This document shows positions 14,026-22,366 of a DNA stretch of 26,691 nt, piece by piece. The stretch's first letter is position 1. The number at the start of each line of letters is the position of its first letter. Made by a program: the position numbers and the translations under genes. The notes below the pieces were generated by a model that worked only from the letters and a program-made list of their open reading frames with translations, made no database searches and was not told where the DNA came from. The stretch is from a virus, in IMG/VR virus record IMGVR_UViG_3300025806_000177, positions 1 to 26,691 of that record, one strand, 5' to 3'.

Positions 14026-14631
14026 TTAATCCTTAGAAGCTATGATTAAATCTAAATACTTTATGTTCATAGTTAGATCATGATCATGCTCTGCATTACC
14101 ACCAGTAGACCCTGATGTAGCAGCAGCAGGTTGAACATTTCTATTGACACCCCCACCACGTTCTTGTAAAGCTCCATTAGGGTAGTCATAAGAGTGAGTA
14201 TGTGCGGGTAACTCAGACACAGTTAGAGCATGTCCTTGTGTTGATATACTAGAACCAAACACAGAAGTAAATGCAGTAGCACCATGTGTCCCATCAGACC
14301 ATGAACTGCTAGTAACAACACGCAATGCGTGGTCATTAAGACTTGCCGTTGTTACTCTAGTCCACCCTGTAGGGGCTGCTGTTTGATAGAACACCATCTT
14401 AGTACCAGAAGGAAATCCACCAACTCCACCATCTTGTAAGTCACCTGTGGCAGATAGAGTTGCGACATTACCAGCAGAACTAGGTACTGCTTTATTAGCT
14501 TTACTTCCTACTGCTGTAACTATAGCGTCAAAGTCATCATCGACCTCACTTCCCTTTATTAGTTTACTAGGATTACCAGTACTTAAACTGTCTTTTGCAC
14601 TAAAATCATTAACCCTTGAATAATCCGTCAC
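14026..14631 (-). CDS. Tail collar / fibre-type protein with C-terminal His clusters
   Basis: 201 residues. The N-terminal region (SKLIKGSEVDDDFDAIVTAV) resembles the start of podovirus tail-fibre proteins. The second half has the collar-type pattern: PSGTKMVFYQTAAPTGWTRV, then SELPAHTHSYDY and AEHDHDLTMNIKYLDLIIAS. HxH clusters in such domains can bind a metal ion in the trimer, as in T4 gp12. It probably forms part of the short tail or receptor-binding tip. Its start overlaps the upstream tail gene by ATGA. Confidence 0.75.
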   Translation of the reverse strand: MTDYSRVNDFSAKDSLSTGNPSKLIKGSEVDDDFDAIVTAVGSKANKAVPSSAGNVATLSATGDLQDGGVGGFPSGTKMVFYQTAAPTGWTRVTTASLNDHALRVVTSSSWSDGTHGATAFTSVFGSSISTQGHALTVSELPAHTHSYDYPNGALQERGGGVNRNVQPAAATSGSTGGNAEHDHDLTMNIKYLDLIIASKD

Positions 14632-16598
14632 GTTGCTGAACCCCTTGCTAGTCTACCTAGCTTAATATATATTATAACTCTGGATATACAAAAACCAGAG
14701 CCATCTATGTTAACATCTAATCCTAATTGCATTGTGTCACCACTACCACCGTGCTGCACCATAGCAAATCTATTTTCAGTATCACCAGACCACTCAGCTA
14801 AACCCCACTCACCTGATGACCACTCCGAGCCAGATGAAGCAGTTAGTGTTTTTGTTCTTCGATGTACACTATCTTTAAAGTCATATCCTATTGTAAAATC
14901 TACGTCATACCCAGTACCACCTAGAAAGTAGGCGTTATACTTTTTAACAAACTTAACTCTACTTCTAAGTGATGGGTCAATTTCTCCCATGTCTATCCAA
15001 GCAGACCTCCAAGACATTAGGTATGGTTTATTTATAATGAACTCACCCTGTTCTAAACCATACTCATTGTATCCAGAATATACTCCAATCGCACCTGCTT
15101 TAGCTAAGTTAAGTTTACCAGTTCTAGTAAGTGCCATACTTTGTGCATTTATTGCAGTCCAAGTTGTAACTCTAGGTGGACTAAATCCTTTTAGTTCAGT
15201 AGAACTTTGATATGATTTCTTAAAATCAAAACAATAAATCAAGTCTCCTACTTTTACTACGTACATTCCTAACTCAGGAACATACTCAGATTTAATAGCT
15301 GTGTCATCTATAGCAGACGGTAAATTACTACGAACTTCATTTATTAATTCATCTCTTATAAATACAGATAACTCTTGTAGAGGTACTTTTTCTAAAGATA
15401 CTGTTCGGCTTAAAGCTCTCAGTCCTTGAAAAGATAAAAATATTAAATCATCACCAATGTTTTGAACAGAGTCTCTAGCAACACAACCAGTACCAACAAC
15501 TTGGTCAACTATAAGTAAGTTATCAGGATCGTTTATTCCACTAAATATTAAAGTATTAAATCTTGAGAATATAACTAAGTTGTTATTAAAAGTTGCTATT
15601 GAAGTTATAAAGTCATCGTTTCTTGCAAACACTAAACTAGTGTCTATTGACCCACCGCCATTAAGAGTGTCAAACCTGTGAGGAAACGCTAACGAAGAAT
15701 AGTCTACTGTTGTTCTATCTTCACGTAGAGCAAACAATCTACCATACGCTGACAAAACATCCCTTCCTTTTGGCATAAGTACAGTAGTCCATACTGCTGT
15801 ATTGTCTGATGTACTTGCTCCTTCAGTAGTACCCCATGATGGCTCAGAACTACCAGATGTTCCTGCTGTCTTACATACTAGATAGTAATCAGTAGTAGGT
15901 GACGCTGCTGCTTTAACTGTTGCTCCTAACGCATAAGCTGTTCCTGTTGCATATGCTGCATGTTTACTATGTAGCGTAGCAAAGTCAGTAGCTGACCCAT
16001 TCCAATATATAGGGTCTTCTCCTTGTGCAAACCCTATTACTTCTCCTTCAAAGTTTTGAAACTTCCAATGTGTTTCTGAAACAGCTATAGCACCATTCCT
16101 TTCTACTAGAGTACCATCCCCTGTACATATTCTACCTACTAGTACAGTTGTCCATCTAGCAGTATTGTCTGCTGTAACTGCTGCATCAGCAGCGTTCCAA
16201 CTAGGCTCAGTTCCGGCTGATGTACCCGCAACACTACAAACTAGAAAGTAAGCTGTAGTTGGTACTGCTGCTGCTCTGACTACATCTCCTACTGCATATG
16301 CTTTAGATGCAGCCCAGTTAGTGCTAGTTCTAGGCTCACCTGTTACTGAAATCATATGAGTTGTTGTTGTGTTTTTAACATATTCAAACAAAGTATCTAC
16401 ACTAGGGTGTCCTAATACTGGGTTTGTTGTTGTTTTCTTAAATGCTTCTCTAGCACACAACCTACCAAAAGCATCAAATACAGCATTGTCTGCTGTCTGC
16501 GCCCAAGCTCCAGACAAACCACCGGCATACGCTTCTGAATTAATTCCGTTACTAGCAGGTAAATCTATATTTAATGGTACAAGAGGTTGGCTAGGCAT
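14628..16598 (-). CDS. Tail tubular protein B-like (nozzle) with two inserted binding domains
   Basis: About 656 residues, starting at ATG 16598 (MPSQPLVPLNIDLPASNG), which shares A with the upstream TAA as neighbouring genes do; an ATG at 16613 would add five residues. The size, the DAFGRLCAREAF stretch, the FNNNLVIFSRFNTLIFSG region and the position after the adaptor protein fit a T7 gp12-type or P22-stabilisation-type tail protein. Two copies of a 59-residue module (encoded at 16140-16316 and 15777-15953) show the pattern YAxGxxVxAAAxPTTxYxLV, then AGTSxxxEPSW and DNTxxWTTVL. This looks like a small carbohydrate-binding-like domain. The C-terminal half is beta-rich. Confidence 0.8.
   Translation of the reverse strand: MPSQPLVPLNIDLPASNGINSEAYAGGLSGAWAQTADNAVFDAFGRLCAREAFKKTTTNPVLGHPSVDTLFEYVKNTTTTHMISVTGEPRTSTNWAASKAYAVGDVVRAAAVPTTAYFLVCSVAGTSAGTEPSWNAADAAVTADNTARWTTVLVGRICTGDGTLVERNGAIAVSETHWKFQNFEGEVIGFAQGEDPIYWNGSATDFATLHSKHAAYATGTAYALGATVKAAASPTTDYYLVCKTAGTSGSSEPSWGTTEGASTSDNTAVWTTVLMPKGRDVLSAYGRLFALREDRTTVDYSSLAFPHRFDTLNGGGSIDTSLVFARNDDFITSIATFNNNLVIFSRFNTLIFSGINDPDNLLIVDQVVGTGCVARDSVQNIGDDLIFLSFQGLRALSRTVSLEKVPLQELSVFIRDELINEVRSNLPSAIDDTAIKSEYVPELGMYVVKVGDLIYCFDFKKSYQSSTELKGFSPPRVTTWTAINAQSMALTRTGKLNLAKAGAIGVYSGYNEYGLEQGEFIINKPYLMSWRSAWIDMGEIDPSLRSRVKFVKKYNAYFLGGTGYDVDFTIGYDFKDSVHRRTKTLTASSGSEWSSGEWGLAEWSGDTENRFAMVQHGGSGDTMQLGLDVNIDGSGFCISRVIIYIKLGRLARGSAT
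15777..15953 (-). repeat. Second copy of tandem 59-residue module in tail protein
   Basis: Encodes YATGTAYALGATVKAAASPT and ends DNTAVWTTVL. About half of its positions match the copy at 16140-16316 at protein level. Confidence 0.75.
16140..16316 (-). repeat. First copy of tandem 59-residue module in tail protein
   Basis: Encodes WAASKAYAVGDVVRAAAVPT and ends DNTARWTTVL. Its spacing and conserved Trp, Cys and AGTS...EPSW residues match the copy at 15777-15953. The two copies are separated by about 62 residues. Confidence 0.75.
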
Positions 16599-17380
16599 TA
16601 AACTACCACCCAATCACCTTCAGCACCGTCATCTGCTGAGTCATAGTGAGATCTATCTCTTGATATAGCAGTTGCTAGATAGTCATTATATTTTTTAGTT
16701 ACTTCATCAAACAACTGACCACCATCTTCACCACGTTCAGATATACACCTAGCCCATGTTCCGTGCATTATAGCAGTTTCAGCACATGATAAAACAAGAA
16801 CACTAACATCAGTAGTTAAAGGTTCTTGTGGATTATATGCCCAACATGTAAAGTTATAAACTGTATCTGGTACTGGATATAATTCTATAATCATATCACC
16901 TTGATTATCATACCCTCTAGTTCTCCAATAGGAAGGTGACGACTGTTGTTGTGTTCCTAATTTAGTAACTCTATTAAAGTACTTATCAGACATGTTTTTT
17001 AATTCTTTATCTGAAGATGTATTAAATACTCCTAGAATTTTAGTTCGTTCATTACTAGCGTCTTCTGTGTCGTATCCTTCTACTTTAGTTACTTGGAATA
17101 AATTACCATCTGAGTCAATTACAGACAGTGCTGTTGATGTTATATCAGCGTTACCTAGATTATATAATGATTTTCCAGATGTAGTGCTAAAATTAAGTTC
17201 TGTTCTTAGTTGACTCCATGTCCACGCACTTTCTACTTCTTCTTTAACATCATTAAGAAACTCACCTACCATAGCTGCATATGGAACATCTGCTATGTTT
17301 TGCGAAGCAGTTAATTGATCTTCTCTTAATCGTAGAAGTATCTTATTTACTATCTGTTTTCTGGTAACATTTGTTGCCAT
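16598..17380 (-). CDS. Head-tail adaptor / tail tubular protein A-like
   Basis: 260 residues. The N-terminal helical part (RKQIVNKILLRLREDQLTAS), the EEVESAWTWSQLRTELNFST region and the C-terminal helix (LFDEVTKKYNDYLATAISRD) match podovirus adaptor/gp11-like proteins. These dock to the portal and form the upper tail. It lies directly before the gp12-like nozzle gene, as in T7. It is coupled to the previous gene by TAATG. Confidence 0.75.
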   Translation of the reverse strand: MATNVTRKQIVNKILLRLREDQLTASQNIADVPYAAMVGEFLNDVKEEVESAWTWSQLRTELNFSTTSGKSLYNLGNADITSTALSVIDSDGNLFQVTKVEGYDTEDASNERTKILGVFNTSSDKELKNMSDKYFNRVTKLGTQQQSSPSYWRTRGYDNQGDMIIELYPVPDTVYNFTCWAYNPQEPLTTDVSVLVLSCAETAIMHGTWARCISERGEDGGQLFDEVTKKYNDYLATAISRDRSHYDSADDGAEGDWVVV

Positions 17381-17637
17381 TAGTAAAACCTCTTTATTAT
17401 TGCTTCCATGACATTAGATTTTGTTGATGGTATAGGTACAGGTATTTCATAACTTTCACAGAACAATATTGAATTAACTAAGTCTATGTTTATATCTAGT
17501 ATATTACCACCGTTTTTCTTTAATACAGTTAAAGCATGTAGAGCATCTACTACTATAGTAGTACCAAAATAATCTACTTTAGCTGTACCTTCTTTCAATT
17601 CTTTTACTGCTTCTTTCTTTTTCTTCTTTACTACCAT
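17380..17637 (-). CDS. Unknown protein, 85 residues, Lys-rich N-terminus
   Basis: Starts MVVKKKKKEAVKELKEG; the rest is a mixed alpha/beta domain (VDYFGTTIVVDALHALTVLK). AGGAGAAATATGTC precedes ATG 17637. It is located between the decoration-like protein and the adaptor, so a head completion role is possible. No family recognised. Confidence 0.6.
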   Translation of the reverse strand: MVVKKKKKEAVKELKEGTAKVDYFGTTIVVDALHALTVLKKNGGNILDINIDLVNSILFCESYEIPVPIPSTKSNVMEAIIKRFY

Positions 17638-17674
17638 GACATATTTCTCCTATGGGGATATGTATTATTAAATA

Positions 17675-17693
17675 AGGGGAGAAAGTCTCCCCT
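17675..17693 (-). terminator. Hairpin with T-rich 3' side after the decoration-like gene
   Basis: Stem GGGGAGA/TCTCCCC (17676-17682 and 17686-17692) with a 3-base loop, plus one more A-T pair outside. On the minus strand it is followed by TTATTTAATAATA, a reasonable though imperfect U tract. It lies 7 bases after the stop of the 117-residue gene. It is probably a partial terminator that reduces transcription of the tail genes relative to the capsid genes. Confidence 0.6.
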
Positions 17694-17699
17694 ATTCTT

Positions 17700-18053
17700 T
17701 TACCAACTTGGACTTGCTACTAGTATCTTCATAACTCCTGCATTAAGTGCATCTGCTGCAAACTCACCTTTGTCTGCTTGTATATATACAGACACAACAT
17801 TTGCTGCTGTTACTGCACACAACATAGTTGCTTGGTCAGTTCCATCACTTAAATCTACATTTATACTATGTGCTACTACAACATCACCTAGCGAAACGCC
17901 GGGAACTGCTAAAGTTACTGTAGCTGTATCATTGGCTGCTATTGCATCTTGGTCTGCCCAAGTTGCTGTTAGCTTCCACATCTGTCCACCAAACGCACCA
18001 CCGAATTGCTCTCTGCCTTGTACAGCAGAATTGAGTGTTAACGTATTAGCCAT
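17700..18053 (-). CDS. Probable capsid decoration / head protein, 117 residues
   Basis: Small beta-rich, Ala/Val/Thr-rich protein: MANTLTLNSAVQGREQFGGA, then DTATVTLAVPGVSLGDVVVA and MLCAVTAANVVSVYIQADKG. It lies directly after the major capsid gene, the usual place for decoration or stabilisation proteins. A strong ribosome site (AGGAGG) precedes ATG 18053. It is flanked by the hairpins at 18076-18097 and 17675-17693, suggesting its transcript level is set separately. The role is inferred. Confidence 0.55.
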   Translation of the reverse strand: MANTLTLNSAVQGREQFGGAFGGQMWKLTATWADQDAIAANDTATVTLAVPGVSLGDVVVAHSINVDLSDGTDQATMLCAVTAANVVSVYIQADKGEFAADALNAGVMKILVASPSW

Positions 18054-18075
18054 TACTCATACCTCCTATTAAAGT

Positions 18076-18097
18076 GAGGGGAGTATTACCTCCCCTC
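18076..18097 (-). terminator. Hairpin between the capsid gene and the decoration-like gene
   Basis: Perfect 8-base stem GAGGGGAG/CTCCCCTC with a 6-base loop, 6 bases after the capsid stop codon on the minus strand. It is followed by ACTTTAATAGGAGG, so the U tract is weak and the next gene's ribosome site comes immediately. It could be a leaky terminator or an mRNA-stabilising 3' hairpin for the abundant capsid message. Confidence 0.5.
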
Positions 18098-18103
18098 TAT
18101 TGG

Positions 18104-19156
18104 TTATGCAGGGACTACGAAAGCCAATGCAGCGTCATCACGCATTTCACCAACACCATAAAGAGTATCAGCAGTAAATAAATCACCAAGCCATTCTTGC
18201 TTGTATTGTGATTGTGTACGTACAGATAGTTGTTCTACGTGAACAAATGCCGATTTGTGCAGTAACATACCTGCTCGGAATGGAGTATCCGTAGGGCTAG
18301 ATGAGTTCCAATCAACCGTGTGACCTAGCTCATCTACAAATGAAGCACCAGTAGGAGCAGAAGCAGTAAAAGTAACAGACTGAGTGCTAGTCTGGTTATT
18401 AACATGAATCCACGGACACTGAGTTGAAACATATACAGGTATTCCATATAAGTCACCAACTAAACCAGTACGAATTGCATTACCATCAGATAACTCACCA
18501 GTAAATGCTTGCTCTGTAAATCGTGAAAGACCTAATAGGTTATTCTTTTCTACAGGAGGTATAATAAAATAACGCTCTGACATTGGAACATCAAAATCAT
18601 CTAATGTCTGAACCATTTTACGAATACCTACATCGGCAAGTGCTGTACCATTACCAGTACCTGAACCGGCAGCACCAGAAAAGTTAGTTGATCCATCACT
18701 ACCTAGTACTGCTTTTTCGTAGGAGTTTGTTGCTCCTGCAATAGAACCACTGTTAACCGATGCACCTAGTAATTGTAGATCTTGATCTACTTGTTGAGCA
18801 AGTGAATAACCTGCATCATCTGTGTAGAATCTACGATAACTATCTATTGCTTGAGTAGCTGTAATATCTTCAATCAATCGAGAGTACTCATAGTGTTTGT
18901 TTATAGTAACATTAACATCACTTTCTGTGTCAGCAATTAAAGTTACTTGAGTTTGTGCAGCTTTTAAAGATGCAGCCCCTCTAGTTCCTTTAGGAATGTT
19001 TAATGTATCGCCTTTCTTACCACTATGGGATATTTTAGTAACTAAATTAGCTACTACTAAGTTGCTTTTAAAAGCACCTATAATTTCATCACTCCATATC
19101 TCAGGTATAAATTTATCCTGAGTAGTATTAGTGACATGATTTGAACCTAAAGCCAT
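18104..19156 (-). CDS. Major capsid protein (HK97 fold)
   Basis: 350 residues. The pattern is typical of podovirus coat proteins: ALGSNHVTNTTQDKFIPEIW, then SDEIIGAFKSNLVVANLV, GKKGDTLNIPKGTRG (E-loop-like region), INKHYEYSRLIEDITATQAI and the spine helix with SLAQQVDQDLQLLGA. The C-terminal domain contains RYFIIPPVEKNNLL and LYGIPVYVSTQCPW. It lies directly after the scaffold. Ribosome site AGGAGACATATATC lies before ATG 19156. Confidence 0.92.
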   Translation of the reverse strand: MALGSNHVTNTTQDKFIPEIWSDEIIGAFKSNLVVANLVTKISHSGKKGDTLNIPKGTRGAASLKAAQTQVTLIADTESDVNVTINKHYEYSRLIEDITATQAIDSYRRFYTDDAGYSLAQQVDQDLQLLGASVNSGSIAGATNSYEKAVLGSDGSTNFSGAAGSGTGNGTALADVGIRKMVQTLDDFDVPMSERYFIIPPVEKNNLLGLSRFTEQAFTGELSDGNAIRTGLVGDLYGIPVYVSTQCPWIHVNNQTSTQSVTFTASAPTGASFVDELGHTVDWNSSSPTDTPFRAGMLLHKSAFVHVEQLSVRTQSQYKQEWLGDLFTADTLYGVGEMRDDAALAFVVPA

Positions 19157-19176
19157 GATATATGTCTCCTATATCG

Positions 19177-19971
19177 TTATCGAACTCTACCTTCTACGTA
19201 GGCTTGTCTGATTTCATCAGCCATTTCCCAGTACTTAGTCGGATTTTGAGTTCGTAGATTAATTATTTCTTTTCGTTTAAATACTTTTGTACTAGTTTGT
19301 CCTGAACTGCCTGATTCAGTTGTCATATCAGCAACACGACTTTGAACATTACGTTCTTTATCATCAATAGAAGCTGTAGATACCGTTGGGTTCTGAGCTT
19401 TATAGTTAATAAGTAGTTCGTCTGCTGCTTCTAAATCTAGGTTATTGTTAGCACGACTATACAAATCCATACGAACATTTGATGAATTTACCCAATCGTT
19501 AAACTCTGGAGTTGCGACCACTTCTACAAAATCAGGGTGCTTACTTTTTAACTGTTGTTCTACAGAGTAGCTATCAGCTTTTGTAAGTTTATCCGTGACT
19601 GGTTTTAGACGTTGGTCTACCAATTTACCGATGGATTCTATTGGGTTATCGTAGTCAAATTCGACAGGTTCATCTACTTTAGTAGGCTCTGCTGTTTTTG
19701 AATCTAACTCACGTTGTACTAATTGGTCAGCTAACTTTCTCGCATTACCGAGTTCTTGTGCTTGCTTACCATATGATTTTTCAAGTTCGCTATAAGACTT
19801 TGCTACATCTTCAACAGACTTGTTTTGAAACTTAGAAGGTATCTGGTAATCAGGCTTCTCAGGTTCAGTGTTAGTATTTTTATTTTCTTCTGGTGTAGAT
19901 TCTTCTACGTATAAATCACCTGTTGCAGGTTCTGTTTCATTTACTATTCTATCTTTATCTTTGTTGCTCAT
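19177..19971 (-). CDS. Capsid scaffolding protein
   Basis: 264 residues, charged and largely helical, with a Glu/Thr/Pro-rich disordered N-terminus (ATGDLYVEESTPEENKN). The middle is the common scaffold pattern PDYQIPSKFQNKSVEDVAKS followed by YSELEKSYGKQAQELGNARK. It lies immediately before the major capsid gene. AGGAGCATATAAAA precedes ATG 19971. It overlaps the previous gene by 17 bases. It guides procapsid assembly and is lost before or during packaging in relatives. Confidence 0.85.
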   Translation of the reverse strand: MSNKDKDRIVNETEPATGDLYVEESTPEENKNTNTEPEKPDYQIPSKFQNKSVEDVAKSYSELEKSYGKQAQELGNARKLADQLVQRELDSKTAEPTKVDEPVEFDYDNPIESIGKLVDQRLKPVTDKLTKADSYSVEQQLKSKHPDFVEVVATPEFNDWVNSSNVRMDLYSRANNNLDLEAADELLINYKAQNPTVSTASIDDKERNVQSRVADMTTESGSSGQTSTKVFKRKEIINLRTQNPTKYWEMADEIRQAYVEGRVR

Positions 19972-20179
19972 TTTTATATGCTCCTATGTGTCTTTTATCC
20001 CATGTAGCTGCTGCTGTAGGGAAGTCACCTGTTACTCCTTCCAACACAAACTGAGGTGAGCTTATAATAAATCCACTTAGTTTGTTACAAACTGGACAGG
20101 GCTTTGGTGCTTGTCTGTCGTTCATTTTACATGTGTAAGTAAACTTACCATGCTCCTTACATCTATACTCATATATCAT
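19955..20179 (-). CDS. FmdB-like zinc-ribbon protein, 74 residues
   Basis: N-terminus MIYEYRCKEHGKFTYTC matches the start of FmdB-type zinc ribbons, then APKPCPVCNKLSG supplies the second Cys pair. The ligands would be Cys7, Cys17 (or His10), Cys28 and Cys31. Phages often carry such genes near the portal or scaffold, with no proven function. It is coupled to the previous gene by ATGA. Confidence 0.75.
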   Translation of the reverse strand: MIYEYRCKEHGKFTYTCKMNDRQAPKPCPVCNKLSGFIISSPQFVLEGVTGDFPTAAATWDKRHIGAYKNEQQR

Positions 20180-20424
20180 TCTTCTTCTTCTTCTTCAGTT
20201 TCTTCTACATTTTGAGTCATAGATACTTCTAAATTTAGTACCATATCTAATACATTAACTGTACCGTTTATTACACCTGCTTTAAATTCAGTATCTATTT
20301 CATATGGTGCTTTAGTAACTACTGCATCTTTATATTGTTGAACTGTAGTTAACCATTCTTTCCAGATAGGTGTACTAAACATTTCAGTATATCGTTCATA
20401 TATCTCTTGTTGGATCTTGTCCAT
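20176..20424 (-). CDS. Unknown protein, 82 residues, poly-Glu end
   Basis: Helical N-terminus (MDKIQQEIYERYTEMFSTPI with WKEWLTTVQQYKDA) and an acidic C-terminus ending in six Glu encoded by a GAA run. The start overlaps the portal's last 29 bases and has GGAGTTATGA as ribosome site. Its position between portal and scaffold suggests a head-assembly or packaging role, but no family is recognised. Confidence 0.65.
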   Translation of the reverse strand: MDKIQQEIYERYTEMFSTPIWKEWLTTVQQYKDAVVTKAPYEIDTEFKAGVINGTVNVLDMVLNLEVSMTQNVEETEEEEEE

Positions 20425-22357
20425 TCATAACTCCTTGTGGTTGTGCTTGCATTTCTGCTTGTTGCTGCATCATTGCTTGCGCCTGTTGTTGTTTTTCTTT
20501 ATCAGTTAGCATCATTTCATTTAATAATTGTAGCTCATCCGCAAATCCCTTACTGCGTACATTTTCTGTTTCTGACTCTGCTTTTTCTGCTTGAGCTAGA
20601 TTAAGTACGCCCTTAGTCTTCTTGAATACTGCATCATTTTTAGCAATGAACTCCTGAGTTTCAGCTTGTCTCCGTGCTGCTTCTTCTTGTGTATTAGGTT
20701 TAGGTTGCATTGCTTCTTGTAGTTTCTGATCAATCATTGGAATCATTTCTTCTCTATTAGAAATAGTACTTAATTGATACAGTGACTTAATTAGCATCCA
20801 GTATCCTACACTGTCAGGCTGAGTTGTATTAAGTAGTTGTACTATCTGTTGTGTTTCTACTTCCCTTGCCATAATGCCAAGACTAGAATTAACAACAAAA
20901 TGTAAATCTACCAGTGGGTACTTGTCGGGGTCAGCTTGCATGTATCTCCAAGCAGACTTTTTAACAAATTCATCTAACAGGTTAACTTCTATATTTAATA
21001 GTGTACGTTTGTTTCGTTTAATAGAAGCACTAACTACCATACCCATATTACCAGTTGTTTGATTAGGGTTTTGGTTTCTGGATTGTGCTTGAAAAGCACC
21101 TGTTCCCATTTCAACCATACGTTCTAAATCACCTGACTGATTAAAACTAGAAGGAGGTGGTGGGTTAAAGTTAATAGGAGCTATACTTTCTGCTATAGAA
21201 CCATTAGTAAATATGGTTCTGCCGGGGTATACCTTAAACTTAGTGTTTAAATCGCGAGGTACAAGGCTTGCGTTTACTCCAATCATGGGTGCTACGGCAA
21301 AAGCCATCGCGTCAATCCTCGCTCTTAATTCTGCATCTAACGCTTTTTGAGGTGAGTATCCTTTTTCAGCTACTCCTCTTCCCCAAAATCTATTAGGAAC
21401 TCTATCATGTTGATAAGCTATAATACTTCTATCGTGCATAAAGAATGGATTTTCAATAGCCCTTAACAAAACAGAATCATTTGCTATAGTTACAATAGCT
21501 TCTACCATTCCTGCTTCGTCTTCAGGTAAGTCTTGTGTCATTTCTAACTCTTCTTCAATGACCGAACCAATAGGGTCTAACATACTCTTAGGTACTTTAC
21601 CATGATACTCTGTTATTTTAACCCAATCTTCTTTGCTAGATGGTGTAGTTTCCCCGTAAGCAGAGAAGTTATCATCATCTGAGTAGCTTCCTATCTCTAC
21701 ATTTGCATATATTCCTGACTTTTGTTTAGCTTCTATTTTATGAACATTGCTTCGCATTACATGAGCGCAGCCTATTGCATCATCTATACTTCTAGCTAGT
21801 GGATCTATTACAAACTCACGGGGATCTATTGGAATTAACTTAACGCATGGATATAACTTCTCTTCTGATGTTAGCGTTCCATCTTCATTCTGTATTGGTA
21901 CACGATTCTTACGAGATTCAACTACTACTTTAGCAATACCAGTGCCGTATATAGCACCGTTTAATACTACTTCTGCAATGTTAGCAGGTACTTTATTAAT
22001 GTCGTATTCTTTCATTAAAGTAGACAAAAACACATCCATGCTTTGTCTTTGTTGTTCATCGTTTATAGTAGTTCTATCTATATCTAACCATTTCTTTTTA
22101 GAGAACAATGCTTCTTCTAACTCAGCTACTGTAGCTTCTATAGCTTGTTGTAAAGCAGGTGCAATAATTCTACTACGCTCACTACTTCTAAGTTTATCTT
22201 CTGACTTCCAAATACCACGCCATAGCCTGTAGTACTCATCCCATTTATCTTTGTAGTTATTATCTCGGTAGTCTTCCCATCCTTCACAGTGACCTATAAC
22301 CCAAGCTACTAGAGGGTCTCTTCCTTTACTTTCATTATTATTAGGTAGTCTATTCAT
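20396..22357 (-). CDS. Portal protein (head-tail connector)
   Basis: 653 residues, forming the ring through which DNA enters and leaves the head. The N-terminal part (GWEDYRDNNYKDKWDEYYRL, then SRIIAPALQQAIEATVAELE and FSKKKWLDI), the central domain with AIYGTGIAKVVVESR, the KLIPIDPREFVIDPLA stretch and the YQHDRVPNRFWGRGVAE region are typical of podovirus portals of this size. The Gln/Met-rich C-terminus (DKEKQQQAQAMMQQQAEMQA) suits a barrel or coiled-coil extension. It lies directly after the terminase large subunit. Confidence 0.9.
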   Translation of the reverse strand: MNRLPNNNESKGRDPLVAWVIGHCEGWEDYRDNNYKDKWDEYYRLWRGIWKSEDKLRSSERSRIIAPALQQAIEATVAELEEALFSKKKWLDIDRTTINDEQQRQSMDVFLSTLMKEYDINKVPANIAEVVLNGAIYGTGIAKVVVESRKNRVPIQNEDGTLTSEEKLYPCVKLIPIDPREFVIDPLARSIDDAIGCAHVMRSNVHKIEAKQKSGIYANVEIGSYSDDDNFSAYGETTPSSKEDWVKITEYHGKVPKSMLDPIGSVIEEELEMTQDLPEDEAGMVEAIVTIANDSVLLRAIENPFFMHDRSIIAYQHDRVPNRFWGRGVAEKGYSPQKALDAELRARIDAMAFAVAPMIGVNASLVPRDLNTKFKVYPGRTIFTNGSIAESIAPINFNPPPPSSFNQSGDLERMVEMGTGAFQAQSRNQNPNQTTGNMGMVVSASIKRNKRTLLNIEVNLLDEFVKKSAWRYMQADPDKYPLVDLHFVVNSSLGIMAREVETQQIVQLLNTTQPDSVGYWMLIKSLYQLSTISNREEMIPMIDQKLQEAMQPKPNTQEEAARRQAETQEFIAKNDAVFKKTKGVLNLAQAEKAESETENVRSKGFADELQLLNEMMLTDKEKQQQAQAMMQQQAEMQAQPQGVMNGQDPTRDI

Positions 22358-22366
22358 ATTATCCCT

